DNA of 64,000 nucleotides from Natronococcus sp. CG52 (lineage in GTDB: Archaea > Halobacteriota > Halobacteria > Halobacteriales > Natrialbaceae): positions 1,798,001-1,862,000 of the forward strand of contig NZ_CP099391.1 of assembly GCF_023913515.1 (NCBI RefSeq). The letters run 5' to 3'. How positions within the stretch are numbered: the first letter of the stretch is position 1; every line of letters begins with the position of its first letter. Of this stretch, positions 32,996-41,532 are shown piece after piece. Position numbers and translations under genes: made by a program. Below the pieces are notes generated by a model. It had not been told where the DNA came from. It worked only from the letters and a program-made list of their open reading frames with translations, and ran no database searches.

Positions 32996-33427
32996 ATGAG
33001 CCGGCACGTTCTCGTCGCGATAGACGACTCCGAAGCCTCGAGATCGGCGTTCGAGTACGCACTCGAGGAGTATCCAGAGTCGAGAATCACCGCGTTACAC
33101 GTGTTCGACCCGACGCATCCCAACATCTACGCGGACGCCACGGGCGGGTCGGCCGAACAGTACGAGGAGTTCGAACTGGCCAACCGCGAGCACGGCGCGG
33201 AACTGCTCGAGGAGGCGACGGAGCTCGCCGCAGACCGCGGACGGGAGGTTCGGACGGCACTCGAGGACGGAACGCCGGCCGAGACGATCGTCGATTACGC
33301 CGCCGACCACGACATCGATCGCCTCGTCGTTGGCACCCGCGATCGAGCCGTTACGAGCCGCGCGTTGCTCGGGAGCGTCTCCAGAGCCGTCGCGAAGCGC
33401 GCGTCCGTCCCCGTGACGATCGTGTAG
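32996..33427 (+). CDS. Universal stress protein (UspA family)
   Basis: The 143-residue protein begins HVLVAIDDSEASRSAFEYAL, has a central ALHVFDP strand and ends DRLVVGTRDRAVTSRALLGSVSRAVAKRASVPVTIV. The G-x2-x9-G(S/T) ATP-binding loop is partly kept (GTRDRAVTSRALLGSVS), so nucleotide binding is possible. Usp proteins respond to stress as dimers in the cytoplasm. ATG 32996 is well placed. The gene lies between the methyltransferase and gamma-glutamyltransferase genes on the same strand, each with its own apparent promoter space. Confidence 0.9.
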   Translation: MSRHVLVAIDDSEASRSAFEYALEEYPESRITALHVFDPTHPNIYADATGGSAEQYEEFELANREHGAELLEEATELAADRGREVRTALEDGTPAETIVDYAADHDIDRLVVGTRDRAVTSRALLGSVSRAVAKRASVPVTIV

Positions 33428-33453
33428 CGAAACGGGACCCGAAGCCACCAGCG

Positions 33454-33460
33454 TTTTTAT
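33454..33460 (+). promoter_or_regulatory. Putative TATA box for ggt
   Basis: TTTTTAT lies 27 bp before the ATG at 33484. Confidence 0.45.
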
Positions 33461-33483
33461 CGCCGACGACTCGTACACGATCG

Positions 33484-35151
33484 ATGGACACTTCCGTCGA
33501 TCTGGACCGATTCGACTCGAGACGCTCGACAGCGTACGCAAATCGCGGCATGGTCGCGACGAGCCAGCCGCTCGCGGCGCAGGCCGGGGTATCAATCCTC
33601 GAAGCCGGCGGGAACGCCTTCGACGCGGCGGTCGCGACCGCGGCCGCGCTCAACGTCGTCGAGCCGACCTCGACCGGGATCGGCGGCGACGTCTTCGCGC
33701 TCTATCGGACCGCTGACGGCGAGGTTGGCGCGATGCGCTCCTGCGGCGGCGCCCCCGCGAACGCGACGATCGAGAACGTGAAGGGCGCGCTCGAGGAGGC
33801 CGACGACGTCTCGCAGTATTACCCCGAGTCGCGCGGCTACGCCGTCGACGGCGATGCGAGTGGCGACGCCCTCGAGATGCCCTTCCTCGGCCCCCACGCG
33901 GTGACCGTCCCCGGGACGGCCCGCGGCTGGGAGGCCACGGTCGAGGAACTCGGAGAACTCTCGCTTTCGGACGCGCTCGAGCCGGCGATCCACTACGCCA
34001 CCGAGGGCTACCCAGTCTCGCCGGTAATCGCCCACTACTGGCAGGGTGCCGAGGACCTCTTCACCGACGAACACGCCCGCGAGGCGTACCTCTTCGACGG
34101 CGAGAGTCCGGAGATCGGCGAGACCGTGACGCTGCCGCGACTCGGTGAATCGATGCAGAAAATCGCCGACGAGGGCGCCGACGCCTTTTACGAGGGCGAG
34201 ATCGCGGACGCGATCGTCGAGGAGATCCAGTCCGCGGGCGGCTTTCTGACCCGCGAAGACCTCGCCGACTTCGAACCCGAGTTCGTCGACCCCGTCAGCA
34301 CGAGCTACAACGGGACCGAGGTGTACGAACTGCCGCCGAACAACCAGGGCCTGCTCGCCCTCGAGGCGCTGAACATCGCCGAGGAAATCGGCGCGGGCGA
34401 GCACGAGTACGACTCGCCGGAGCGGGTCCACGCCTTCACCGAGGCGATGAAACTCGCGTTCGTCGACGGCCACCACTACGTCACCGACCCCGAGTACGAG
34501 CAGATCCCGCCGCTGGCCTCGAAGGAGTACGCCCGCGAGCGCGCCGCGGCGATCGGCGACTCGCCGATCCAGGACCCCGAGGTCGGCGTTCCGACGAAGG
34601 CGGCCGAGGACGCCGACACCGTCCTCCTGACGGTCGGCGACGAGGAGGGGAACATCGTCTCCTACATCAACTCCCGGTTCGCCGGCTTCGGCAGCGGACT
34701 CGTCGCGGGCGACACCGGCATCGCGCTCCAGAACCGGGGCGCCTCGTTCTCGCTCGATCCCGACCATCCGAACAGTCTCGAGCCCGAGAAGCGGCCGTTC
34801 CACACGCTGGTCCCCGCCGTCGCGAAACTCGACGAGGACGACTGGCTGGCGTTCGGCGTCATGGGCGGCTACATGCAGCCCCAGGGCCACGTCCAGGTGC
34901 TCTCGAACATCGTCGACTACGGGATGGACCTGCAGGAAGCGCTCGACGCACCGCGCTGGCGCTACCGCGAGGACGGTAGCCTTGGCGTCGAGGAGCGACT
35001 GCCGAACGCGGCGAAGCTGGCGCGGAAGGGCCACGACGTGGGCGTCCTCCCGCCGGTGATGTTCGGCGGTGCACAGGCCGTCCGCCGACGGGGTGAGACG
35101 CTGTCCGGCGCGACCGAACCGCGAAAGGACGGCTCCGCAATCGGTTACTGA
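33484..35151 (+). CDS. ggt: Gamma-glutamyltransferase
   Basis: GGT is an Ntn-hydrolase that transfers or hydrolyses gamma-glutamyl groups after self-cleaving into two subunits. The cleavage nucleophile aligns with Thr379 in ADTVLLTVGDEEGN, and the oxyanion region GGYMQPQGHVQVLSN is intact. The large subunit has GGNAFDAAVATAAALNVVEP and GIGGDVF. There is no signal peptide, so it probably acts in the cytoplasm, where it may recycle gamma-glutamylcysteine, the major thiol of haloarchaea (inference). The 555-residue length is normal, and the TATA box supports the start. Confidence 0.92.
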   Translation: MDTSVDLDRFDSRRSTAYANRGMVATSQPLAAQAGVSILEAGGNAFDAAVATAAALNVVEPTSTGIGGDVFALYRTADGEVGAMRSCGGAPANATIENVKGALEEADDVSQYYPESRGYAVDGDASGDALEMPFLGPHAVTVPGTARGWEATVEELGELSLSDALEPAIHYATEGYPVSPVIAHYWQGAEDLFTDEHAREAYLFDGESPEIGETVTLPRLGESMQKIADEGADAFYEGEIADAIVEEIQSAGGFLTREDLADFEPEFVDPVSTSYNGTEVYELPPNNQGLLALEALNIAEEIGAGEHEYDSPERVHAFTEAMKLAFVDGHHYVTDPEYEQIPPLASKEYARERAAAIGDSPIQDPEVGVPTKAAEDADTVLLTVGDEEGNIVSYINSRFAGFGSGLVAGDTGIALQNRGASFSLDPDHPNSLEPEKRPFHTLVPAVAKLDEDDWLAFGVMGGYMQPQGHVQVLSNIVDYGMDLQEALDAPRWRYREDGSLGVEERLPNAAKLARKGHDVGVLPPVMFGGAQAVRRRGETLSGATEPRKDGSAIGY

Positions 35152-35212
35152 GCCGTTCCCCGGAACGATCTCGGATACCGCTGTCCCGGGTTACCGCCTG
35201 AACCGTCGCGAA

Positions 35213-35220
35213 CTTTTTAC
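35213..35220 (+). promoter_or_regulatory. Putative TATA box for the 35243 regulator
   Basis: CTTTTTAC ends 23 bp before the ATG at 35243, consistent with a leaderless message. Confidence 0.4.
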
Positions 35221-35242
35221 GCACACCGTACGCAACGACGGT

Positions 35243-38200
35243 ATGGGTTCCGAACTCGAGCCCCCCGAAACAACGCCGATTCGCGTTCTCGTCGTCGGGT
35301 CGTCGTCCTGGACCCGGAGCGCCACGACGGTGCTCGAGGAACACGACGGTACCGTCACGGTCGAGGACCGCGTTCACGGTCTCGGCGACGGGCGGCCCGA
35401 GTCAACGGATTGCGTGCTCACCGACGAACGAGCGGTCTGCTCGACGGTCGGGGACCGCTGTCCGGTCGTCTACGCTGTCGACGACGTAACGAACGCCGAC
35501 GTCGACGAACTTCTCGCCGACGGTGTAGCCGACGTCATCGAGAAAACGGCGTGTGAAGACTCGACGCTACTCGAGCACCGACTCCAGCAGGCCGTCCGAA
35601 GTTCGTCGACGAAGCCGGCCCTCGAGCGGCGCGAATCGTGGTACCGATCGCTGATCGAGCGCTCGTCGGATTTACTGGTCGTCTTCGAGGAGTCGGGTCG
35701 GATGACGTACGTTAGCCCCTCAGCCGAGCGCGTCGCGGGACTCGAAGCGAACGAGTTGCTCGGGGAGCGCGTTCTCGACAGGATTCACCCCGACGACAGG
35801 GACGGCGTCGTCGAAACGTTCGAGGCCGTCTGTACCGATTCGTCGGGTGCGAGCAGAACCGTCACCTACCGCTATCCCAGCGGTGACGAATCCTGGAGGG
35901 TTCACGACGTCGTTCTCACCAACTTCCTGGAAGACCCCATCGTCGGCGGCGTCATCGGTTCGATTCGAGACGTTACGAAGTATCACAGTCTCGAGCGCGA
36001 ACTGAGCGAGTCGCTCGAGCGGGTGACCGACGCGTTCTACGCGCTCGATCCGGAGTGGCGATTCACGTACGTCAACAACCGAGCCGAGACGCTCCTCGGC
36101 TACTCGCGTGAGGAACTGCTCGGAAAGGACGTTCGGGAGATGTTTCCCCACGGGTTCCGATCGAATCTGTTCGATCGGTTCGGCCGGGCGATAGAACAGC
36201 AGGAATCCGTCTCGTGGGAGCGGTACTCGAAGTCGCTCGACATCTGGATGGAGATCCACGCGTACCCGTCCGAGACCGGCCTGTCGGTGTACTTCCGCGA
36301 CATCACCGAGCGGGTCGAGCGAAAGCAGGAACTGACCGAGCGAACGGAACGGCTGCAGGTGCTGGTCGAAAACGCGCCCGTCATTCACTACGTCATCGAC
36401 GACGAGGGAACGATCACGCTCTCGGACGGACGCGGACTCGAGAACATCGGCTTCGAGCCGAGCGAGGTCGTCGGCGAGCCGTTCTTCGAACGCTTCGAGG
36501 AGTACCCCGAAATCTGCGCCGACGCGAGGGCGGCTCTCGAAGGGACCCCCGTCCACAGTCAGCGACGGGTTCTCGACCGGGTGTTCGAGTCGTGGTACCA
36601 GCCGGTCACGGACGACGGCGAGGTCGACCGAGTAATCGGCATCGCCGTCGACATCACCGAACGCGTCCAGTATCAGGACGCGCTAAACGCCCTCCACGAG
36701 GCGACAACCCACCTGCTCACCGTCGACTCGAAGCGGGAAGCCGCCGAGTACATCATCGACATGGCCGACGACGTCCTCGACCTCGACGGCATCGTCTTCC
36801 GGTTCGACAAGCGACACAACGAGCTGATTCCGTTCGCGTACTCGTCCGCCCTCGAGTCGGAGATCGGCCCTCCCCCGCGACTCGGCCCGAATGGCAGCGT
36901 GGCGTGGGAGACGTTCGTCGCGGGATCACTGTCCGTCTTCGACGATGTCGGTGAGTTCGAACCGTGTCAGATCGAGGGGGTGGCCGTCCGAAGCGGACTC
37001 TGCGTCCCGCTCGGCGAATACGGCGTACTGGTGGCGCTCTCGACGGCCGAGCGACAGTACGACGACGACATCCTCGAGCTGGCGGAGCTGTTCGCCGCGA
37101 CGGCGGAAGCGGCGCTGGACCGAATCGGTCAGACCCGGCGGCTCCACGATCGCGAGCAGGAACTGAAACGACAGAACCACCACCTCGAGCGGCTGAACCG
37201 CGCGAACGAGATCAGACAGCGGATCGAGGAGCACCTGTTGCTGTCCGATTCACGAACGGCGATCGAACAGGGTATCTGTGATCGACTCGCCGATACCGAT
37301 GCGTGCTCGTTCGCCTGGATCGGCGAACCGGATCCGAGCGGGAGCCAGATCCAACCGCGAGTACACGCCGGTCTCGAGCGCGGCTATCTCGACGCGGTCA
37401 CCGCGACCACCGTCGACGACTCCGCCGCCGAGCCGACCGGTCGAGCGGTTCGCTCCCGGCGACCGATCCACGTCGAGAACGTCGCCACCAGCGTTCACGA
37501 CGGCGCGTGGCGGACCGACGCGCTCTCCAGGAGTTTCCAGTCGGTGTACACCGTACCGCTCGTCTACGATGGCTATCTCTACGGCGTGCTTTCGATCTAC
37601 GGCGACGACCGGAACGCCTTCTGTGAGGCGTTCCGGTCGATGCTCGCCGACCTCGGTGAAACCATCGCGTACACGATCGACGCGGTCAAGCGAAAGAACG
37701 CGCTCCTCGACGCGGGCGTCACCGAGGTCGAACTCGAACTCACGACCGACTCCACGCTGTGCCGATTCGCCGACCATCTCGAGGGTCGTATCTCGTTCGA
37801 GGGCGCGACGCTGCAGGCCGACGGATCGGCGCTCGTGTTCGTCGCCGTCGAACCGCCGATCGCCGACTCCGGAATCGACGCGAGTCTCGAGGGGATCGAC
37901 GACGTGGTGGTGATCGCCGAAACGGAGAGTCAGACGCTGGTACAGTTTCGGCTTACCGGTCCGTTCCTGGGGAAGATCGTCAACGACCACGGCGGCACGT
38001 TGCGGGAGTTCGTCAGCGAGGAGGGCCTGAACCGGGCGATCATCCACGTTCCGGACGGCGTCGAGATTCGCGAAGTCCTCTCGGATATCAACCGCCGCGG
38101 GCTCTCGGTATCGATGGTCGCCCGCCGCGAGCGGGCTTCGAGCGGCGTTTCGGCGCTCGACGCTCCCGCGCGAAACGCGATGCTCGAGCGTCTCACGACG

Positions 38201-38383
38201 AGACAGCAGGAGGTCGTTCGGACGGCCTACCACGGCGGGTTCTTCGAGTGGCCACGGCAGACGACGGGCGAAGAGATCGCTGGCTCGCTGAACATCTCCC
38301 CGCCAGCATTTCACAAACACGTGCGGGCCGTCGAACAGAAGGTTTTCAGGGCCCTGTTCGAAGGGATGACGACTGACGGTTAA
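35243..38383 (+). CDS. Multi-PAS/GAF sensor-regulator with HTH-10 DNA-binding domain (Bat-like)
   Basis: This 1046-residue one-component regulator begins with a receiver-like fold (RVLVVGSSSW...DCVLTDER) whose phospho-acceptor position is not preserved. It continues with three PAS domains (about 130-250, 255-370, 370-480), two GAF domains (about 490-640 and 665-815), the 'bacterio-opsin activator' GAF/HTH-associated domain (about 830-960) and a C-terminal HTH-10: LTTRQQEVVRTAYHGGFFEW and NISPPAFHKHVRAVEQKV. The second PAS has the YPSETGLSVYFRD signature. It should sense cytoplasmic cues and bind DNA directly. A HalOD1 gene follows 114 bp downstream, as at the second HTH-10 locus (57903). Confidence 0.92.
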   Translation: MGSELEPPETTPIRVLVVGSSSWTRSATTVLEEHDGTVTVEDRVHGLGDGRPESTDCVLTDERAVCSTVGDRCPVVYAVDDVTNADVDELLADGVADVIEKTACEDSTLLEHRLQQAVRSSSTKPALERRESWYRSLIERSSDLLVVFEESGRMTYVSPSAERVAGLEANELLGERVLDRIHPDDRDGVVETFEAVCTDSSGASRTVTYRYPSGDESWRVHDVVLTNFLEDPIVGGVIGSIRDVTKYHSLERELSESLERVTDAFYALDPEWRFTYVNNRAETLLGYSREELLGKDVREMFPHGFRSNLFDRFGRAIEQQESVSWERYSKSLDIWMEIHAYPSETGLSVYFRDITERVERKQELTERTERLQVLVENAPVIHYVIDDEGTITLSDGRGLENIGFEPSEVVGEPFFERFEEYPEICADARAALEGTPVHSQRRVLDRVFESWYQPVTDDGEVDRVIGIAVDITERVQYQDALNALHEATTHLLTVDSKREAAEYIIDMADDVLDLDGIVFRFDKRHNELIPFAYSSALESEIGPPPRLGPNGSVAWETFVAGSLSVFDDVGEFEPCQIEGVAVRSGLCVPLGEYGVLVALSTAERQYDDDILELAELFAATAEAALDRIGQTRRLHDREQELKRQNHHLERLNRANEIRQRIEEHLLLSDSRTAIEQGICDRLADTDACSFAWIGEPDPSGSQIQPRVHAGLERGYLDAVTATTVDDSAAEPTGRAVRSRRPIHVENVATSVHDGAWRTDALSRSFQSVYTVPLVYDGYLYGVLSIYGDDRNAFCEAFRSMLADLGETIAYTIDAVKRKNALLDAGVTEVELELTTDSTLCRFADHLEGRISFEGATLQADGSALVFVAVEPPIADSGIDASLEGIDDVVVIAETESQTLVQFRLTGPFLGKIVNDHGGTLREFVSEEGLNRAIIHVPDGVEIREVLSDINRRGLSVSMVARRERASSGVSALDAPARNAMLERLTTRQQEVVRTAYHGGFFEWPRQTTGEEIAGSLNISPPAFHKHVRAVEQKVFRALFEGMTTDG

Positions 38384-38497
38384 TTGATTAACCCCTTCTC
38401 AGCGAGGCTATTATACAGTTAACGACCAGCTTCTTTACGGCAAACCGAGAACGGGGTACTGTCTTCCCACCGACCGAACTGGGGGTGTGTACTACTA

Positions 38498-38797
38498 ATG
38501 ACAGAGATGACGCCGCGACAACGTTCCTCATCGGTAGAGGACTGCTACACAGTACAGTACGACCGACTCGGCGACGAGCCGCTCAGCGTGACGATCGCTG
38601 ATGCCGTTGCAACGCACAGCGGGACGGACGTGACGGAACTCGAACCCCTTCACTACGCGATCAACGCCGACGCACTCGAGCGCCTGTTCGAACCGCGATC
38701 GAACGGACTTCGAACCGGCGGTTCGGTAACGTTCGAGTACAATGACTGCACCGTTACCGTTACGGCTGACGGCGAGATCCACGTCGAATCTTCCTGA
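38498..38797 (+). CDS. HalOD1 output-domain protein
   Basis: The 99-residue protein contains the haloarchaeal HalOD1 domain: LSVTIADAVATHSGTDVTEL, EPLHYAINADALERLF and GSVTFEYNDCTVTVTADGEI. The domain is widespread in haloarchaeal signalling, and its biochemical role is not established. A free-standing copy next to an HTH-10 regulator suggests that it modulates or reports that regulator (inference). Start ATG 38498 or 38507. The promoter region 38384-38497 contains an AT-rich CTATTATACAG segment. Confidence 0.85.
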   Translation: MTEMTPRQRSSSVEDCYTVQYDRLGDEPLSVTIADAVATHSGTDVTELEPLHYAINADALERLFEPRSNGLRTGGSVTFEYNDCTVTVTADGEIHVESS

Positions 38798-38943
38798 GTG
38801 GCGCAGCGACGCTGCGAGTCCTCTCTGCTGCTCCGACCTATCGCGTTGTCGACCAGTTCCAGCCCCGAGTGATATAAACACATTATATTGTAATTATTCA
38901 GCAACCAAAACGGGTATGTACGAGCGGTAGTAAGCACGGTACC

Positions 38944-39045
38944 ATGGTAAAGGATACCGTACAAACGATGAAAGATGTGAACCACACGCCGCCAGAGGGT
39001 GAGTCGGTGACGAACGTCTGGCACCGCGGCGATCGCGACGAATAA
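38944..39045 (+). CDS. Candidate 33-residue micro-protein
   Basis: ATG 38944 opens MVKDTVQTMKDVNHTPPEG and the frame ends NVWHRGDRDE, TAA at 39043. A strongly AT-rich tract with ATTATATTG lies about 60 bp upstream. The composition looks protein-like and hydrophilic. It could be a real micro-protein; at this length chance cannot be excluded, and no family is recognised. Confidence 0.4.
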   Translation: MVKDTVQTMKDVNHTPPEGESVTNVWHRGDRDE

Positions 39046-39605
39046 CGTTCAGGTCCGCGTTCGCGGTCGGTGGGAGGCGCTCGACTCTCGCTCACCCTTC
39101 GCTTCCCGTTTTCCCGCGCAGTGTGTGTTGAACCTCGCCAGTACCGGGATCCGTCGACGCCCCACTGTCTGTGGCTCGTTGACGTACTTCGGTCGCTCTC
39201 GAGACGATGCCTCGGCTCCGCGTTTCCGGTATCGGCCCGCGTTGGATAGAAACGAGTCCCCTCGAGGACGCGCCGTCTCGTCGGTCGATCCTGATCCCAC
39301 TCCGGTTCGGGACTGGGAGTCGACCGACCGCAGCACCGGACCACACCCGACTCGATTCCGCAGCAAGGCGCCGACGAGTGATTCCCTATGAATCTCGACA
39401 TGGCTCACCGCACTGATATCGTGTTCGAATAGTACGAGTGCGGGCGAGTATCCGAATTTGTAATCGAGAAGGAAATCTCACTCCACGATCTCGACATCGC
39501 GATCACGACGGTCGCTAAAGAGCGACCGTCCGATCGAGCAAAAACCCATACGTATCCGGTAGAGCCGCTCTCAGATCTCGTCTTCTCCTGTCTGGTATCC
39601 GTATC
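39046..39605. other. Intergenic region with a hairpin; no recognised gene
   Basis: The 560 bp after the micro-protein contain frames on both strands but none with family resemblance. A plus-strand stretch at about 39440-39620 (..SEFVIEKEISLHDLDIAIT..) lacks a start codon and may be a remnant. A perfect 10-bp hairpin lies at 39507-39530. Confidence 0.45.
39507..39530 (-). terminator. Hairpin, possible terminator of the 39606 HalOD1 gene
   Basis: GACGGTCGCT and AGCGACCGTC form a perfect 10-bp stem around AAAG, about 75 bp beyond the stop of the minus-strand HalOD1 gene. Archaeal termination usually depends on T-tracts, not hairpins, so the role is uncertain. Confidence 0.3.
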
Positions 39606-39917
39606 TCAGCCATCTTTTTGAACGACGAGCTGCCAGTCGTCGTGTATCTGTACAGCATACCGGTGATCGTTATGAAGCGTCAGATCGACAGTGACGGTAG
39701 CAATATCGCCGTTGTTGGTGATGAGACGGTTGAGTGCCTCCGGATCTATGTGGTCGTAGAGTCTGATTCCCAGGTCTGTCTGGAAATCCGTCGGATCAAC
39801 GTCTTCGATGGCAGCGATGGCCTGCACGATGGCGGTACTGGGCGGTGTATCTGTGTCGTACTGGTGTTCAATGCGTCTCTGGTCGTTCGAATCGCTGAAG
39901 ATATTCGGCGAAGTCAT
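39606..39917 (-). CDS. HalOD1 output-domain protein
   Basis: The 103-residue protein reads STAIVQAIAAIEDVDPTDFQ, GIRLYDHIDPEALNRLIT and VTVDLTLHNDHRYAVQIHD, matching the HalOD1 domain and strongly resembling the neighbour at 40283. Asn, Gln and Thr are more frequent and GC content lower than in the flanking chromosome, suggesting acquired DNA. No sensor gene is adjacent. Function unknown beyond presumed signalling. Confidence 0.75.
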   Translation of the reverse strand: MTSPNIFSDSNDQRRIEHQYDTDTPPSTAIVQAIAAIEDVDPTDFQTDLGIRLYDHIDPEALNRLITNNGDIATVTVDLTLHNDHRYAVQIHDDWQLVVQKDG

Positions 39918-40282
39918 CAGTGTAAGTTAGATGCACCTCGCACGGAGAGAGACACGATCTCGTTGCACACACTCGCAGGCATTTCGATTCGAATTAGCCG
40001 GTGAGCATCACTGGTAGAGTACGTTCTCGCTTTCGGTCAGTGAACCGGATGATTGCCGATCCGTCTCGATACACGCGCCACCTGTACGTAACACGGTATT
40101 TTTTCGAAGTAGTTTGCACCGAAGAGCGGCAATTCGTTACCGATAGAGTGCGAACTGAGCACCAGATTCGTAATCGCCATCGGAGCTACTGCTGATCGAT
40201 TATCGGTTCGACTGTCACATCATATGACATTATCAGTCGGTATTTCAACGCGGTGTACTTCTTCCAGTAGTGAGGTTTGCCG
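39918..40282. other. AT-richer intergenic region between two HalOD1 genes
   Basis: The 365 bp between the two minus-strand HalOD1 genes must contain the promoter of the 39606 gene. No gene can be supported; the small frames on both strands lack recognisable features. GC content is visibly lower than in most of the window. Confidence 0.5.
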
Positions 40283-40597
40283 TTATCGGTCGCGGGAGCA
40301 GACGATCAGTTCATCACTTTCGAACCGAATTTGATAGCGGTCAATAGCGAAGGAGACGATGGCCTGTTCGGATCGTTGATTTCGTACGAGCACATCGAGC
40401 GCTTCCGGATCAACGTAATCGTAGAGAGTGATTCCGCACTCGGTTGTGAGTTCGGCTGGATCGACGTTCTTGACGGTTGCGAGAGCGTTAATTACAGCGA
40501 TACTCGGTTTCGTAGCCGACCAATCGTCCGTCCTCTGTACGTGGATAGAACTCGAATCAGAACTCCTCTCGGCCCCCGACTGGTCTCCCTCGTCCAT
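40283..40597 (-). CDS. HalOD1 output-domain protein
   Basis: The 104-residue protein has a polar N-terminal tail and then PSIAVINALATVKNVDPAEL, GITLYDYVDPEALDVLVRN and IVSFAIDRYQIRFESDELIV, a HalOD1 domain. It is a close relative of the 39606 protein, with the same strand and the same low-GC setting, so the pair probably arose by tandem duplication. Function unknown. Confidence 0.75.
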   Translation of the reverse strand: MDEGDQSGAERSSDSSSIHVQRTDDWSATKPSIAVINALATVKNVDPAELTTECGITLYDYVDPEALDVLVRNQRSEQAIVSFAIDRYQIRFESDELIVCSRDR

Positions 40598-40687
40598 GCC
40601 CCTCGTATGCTATCGAGCATCATAACGTTGTGTGATTTTTAGAGTGAATCTCGTACGGGCTTAGTCCGCCCGATTGCTGTCGAATCG

Positions 40688-40883
40688 CTACGTGGTCCCG
40701 TCGCCTTCCGGTTTCGGAAGATGGGCGTGCTCCAACTCGAAAATAAGCCGTTCGGTACGTACTGTCCCTCTGATCCGGGGAAGGGCACTCGGGACAGACG
40801 TGTTCGGTGACCCCACCCAGTGTTACGACGTTCTCCTCGCTGCCGATCAACCGTGTGAGGACCGATCGACGTTCTGATTTCAC
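40688..40883 (-). pseudogene. Frameshifted winged-helix-like (DUF7344-type) protein remnant
   Basis: From GTG 40883 the minus strand reads SERRSVLTRLIGSEENVVTL and GGVTEHVCPECPSPDQRDSTY. A shift to another frame then continues RTERLIFELEHAHLPKPEGDGTT and a stop at 40688. The order RR-x-VL-x-x-L, VTL-x-x-x-x-EHV, then HLPK is that of the small haloarchaeal winged-helix proteins that often accompany HalOD1 proteins. I infer a single frameshift. The family assignment is from pattern memory and only moderate. Confidence 0.4.
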
Positions 40884-41063
40884 GACCACTTCTCGAGTTC
40901 GGTATCGACCGTCCCGAGAGCGAGAGCAGTCCGCACGACGCGCCGATCTCCTCCAGGGTGGTGATCCTGTGAGACAACCGATCGTATGGTATCGTCGATG
41001 AGTGACGAGCCGAACGACCGTTTCACCCCACTTGTTGAATACCTTCGCTGAAGAGGATGCAGT

Positions 41064-41237
41064 ATGAGCGACGAACCTGATACTCGAATTGACCACCCAG
41101 AGAGGCTCTGCCATGCGATAGTTGCGGTTCTCGAAGAACTCGAGCAGGAAGAGATAATCGAGGAAGAACGAGCATCTGAACTGCGCTCTCAAATTTACCG
41201 CTCGATCAGTACCCGTGATAAATTCCCTGAGGAATAG
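41064..41237 (+). CDS. Small helical acidic protein (57 aa), function unknown
   Basis: ATG 41064 opens MSDEPDTRIDHPERLCHAIV and the middle is strongly helical and acidic (LEELEQEEIIEEERASELRS). The frame ends FPEE with TAG at 41235. A TATA-like GAATACC lies about 29 bp upstream. The charge pattern suggests a dimerising helix pair. It sits at the edge of the low-GC stretch, next to the tRNA-Met integration scar. No family recognised. Confidence 0.6.
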   Translation: MSDEPDTRIDHPERLCHAIVAVLEELEQEEIIEEERASELRSQIYRSISTRDKFPEE

Positions 41238-41364
41238 CCCGGGACACTGTTTCACCTCTGAGTCGACCGCCGACGCGGACTCTCGAGGATCTACGGGCTT
41301 GGAGCGAGCCGGCGCGCTTCTCGGTGTTATCGTTCGTCTCCGACTCGTGATGTCTGTGAAAAGC

Positions 41365-41392
41365 GTGCCCGGGGCGGGGAGGGCTCCGAACC
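41365..41392 (-). repeat. Partial duplicate of the tRNA-Met 3' end (possible attachment-site scar)
   Basis: Read on the minus strand this contains GGTTCGGAGCCCTCCCCG, identical over 18 bases to the T-arm and 3' acceptor strand of tRNA-Met, then a 5-base CCCCG insertion and GGGCAC. It lies about 140 bp beyond the 3' end of the gene. Between the two are short hairpins (for example 41429-41449) but no gene. Integrative elements commonly duplicate the 3' end of their target tRNA. Confidence 0.6.
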
Positions 41393-41532
41393 ACGGAAAG
41401 ACTCACTCCGTTCGTCTTTCCTGCCTTCACCTCGCTCCGCTCGGTGAAGACCACCGGGTTCGTCGCCCCATCCCGAGCACTGGGTTTCAGACTCGTCACT
41501 CACTACGTTCGTGACGTCGCGAAGAAAGCTAG

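Noticed and set aside
39049-39408. 119-residue minus-strand frame
   Set aside because: Composition (Arg, Ser, Thr) and lack of motifs indicate a chance frame.
40001-40195. 64-residue plus-strand frame between HalOD1 genes
   Set aside because: No family resemblance and poor codon use; probably non-coding.
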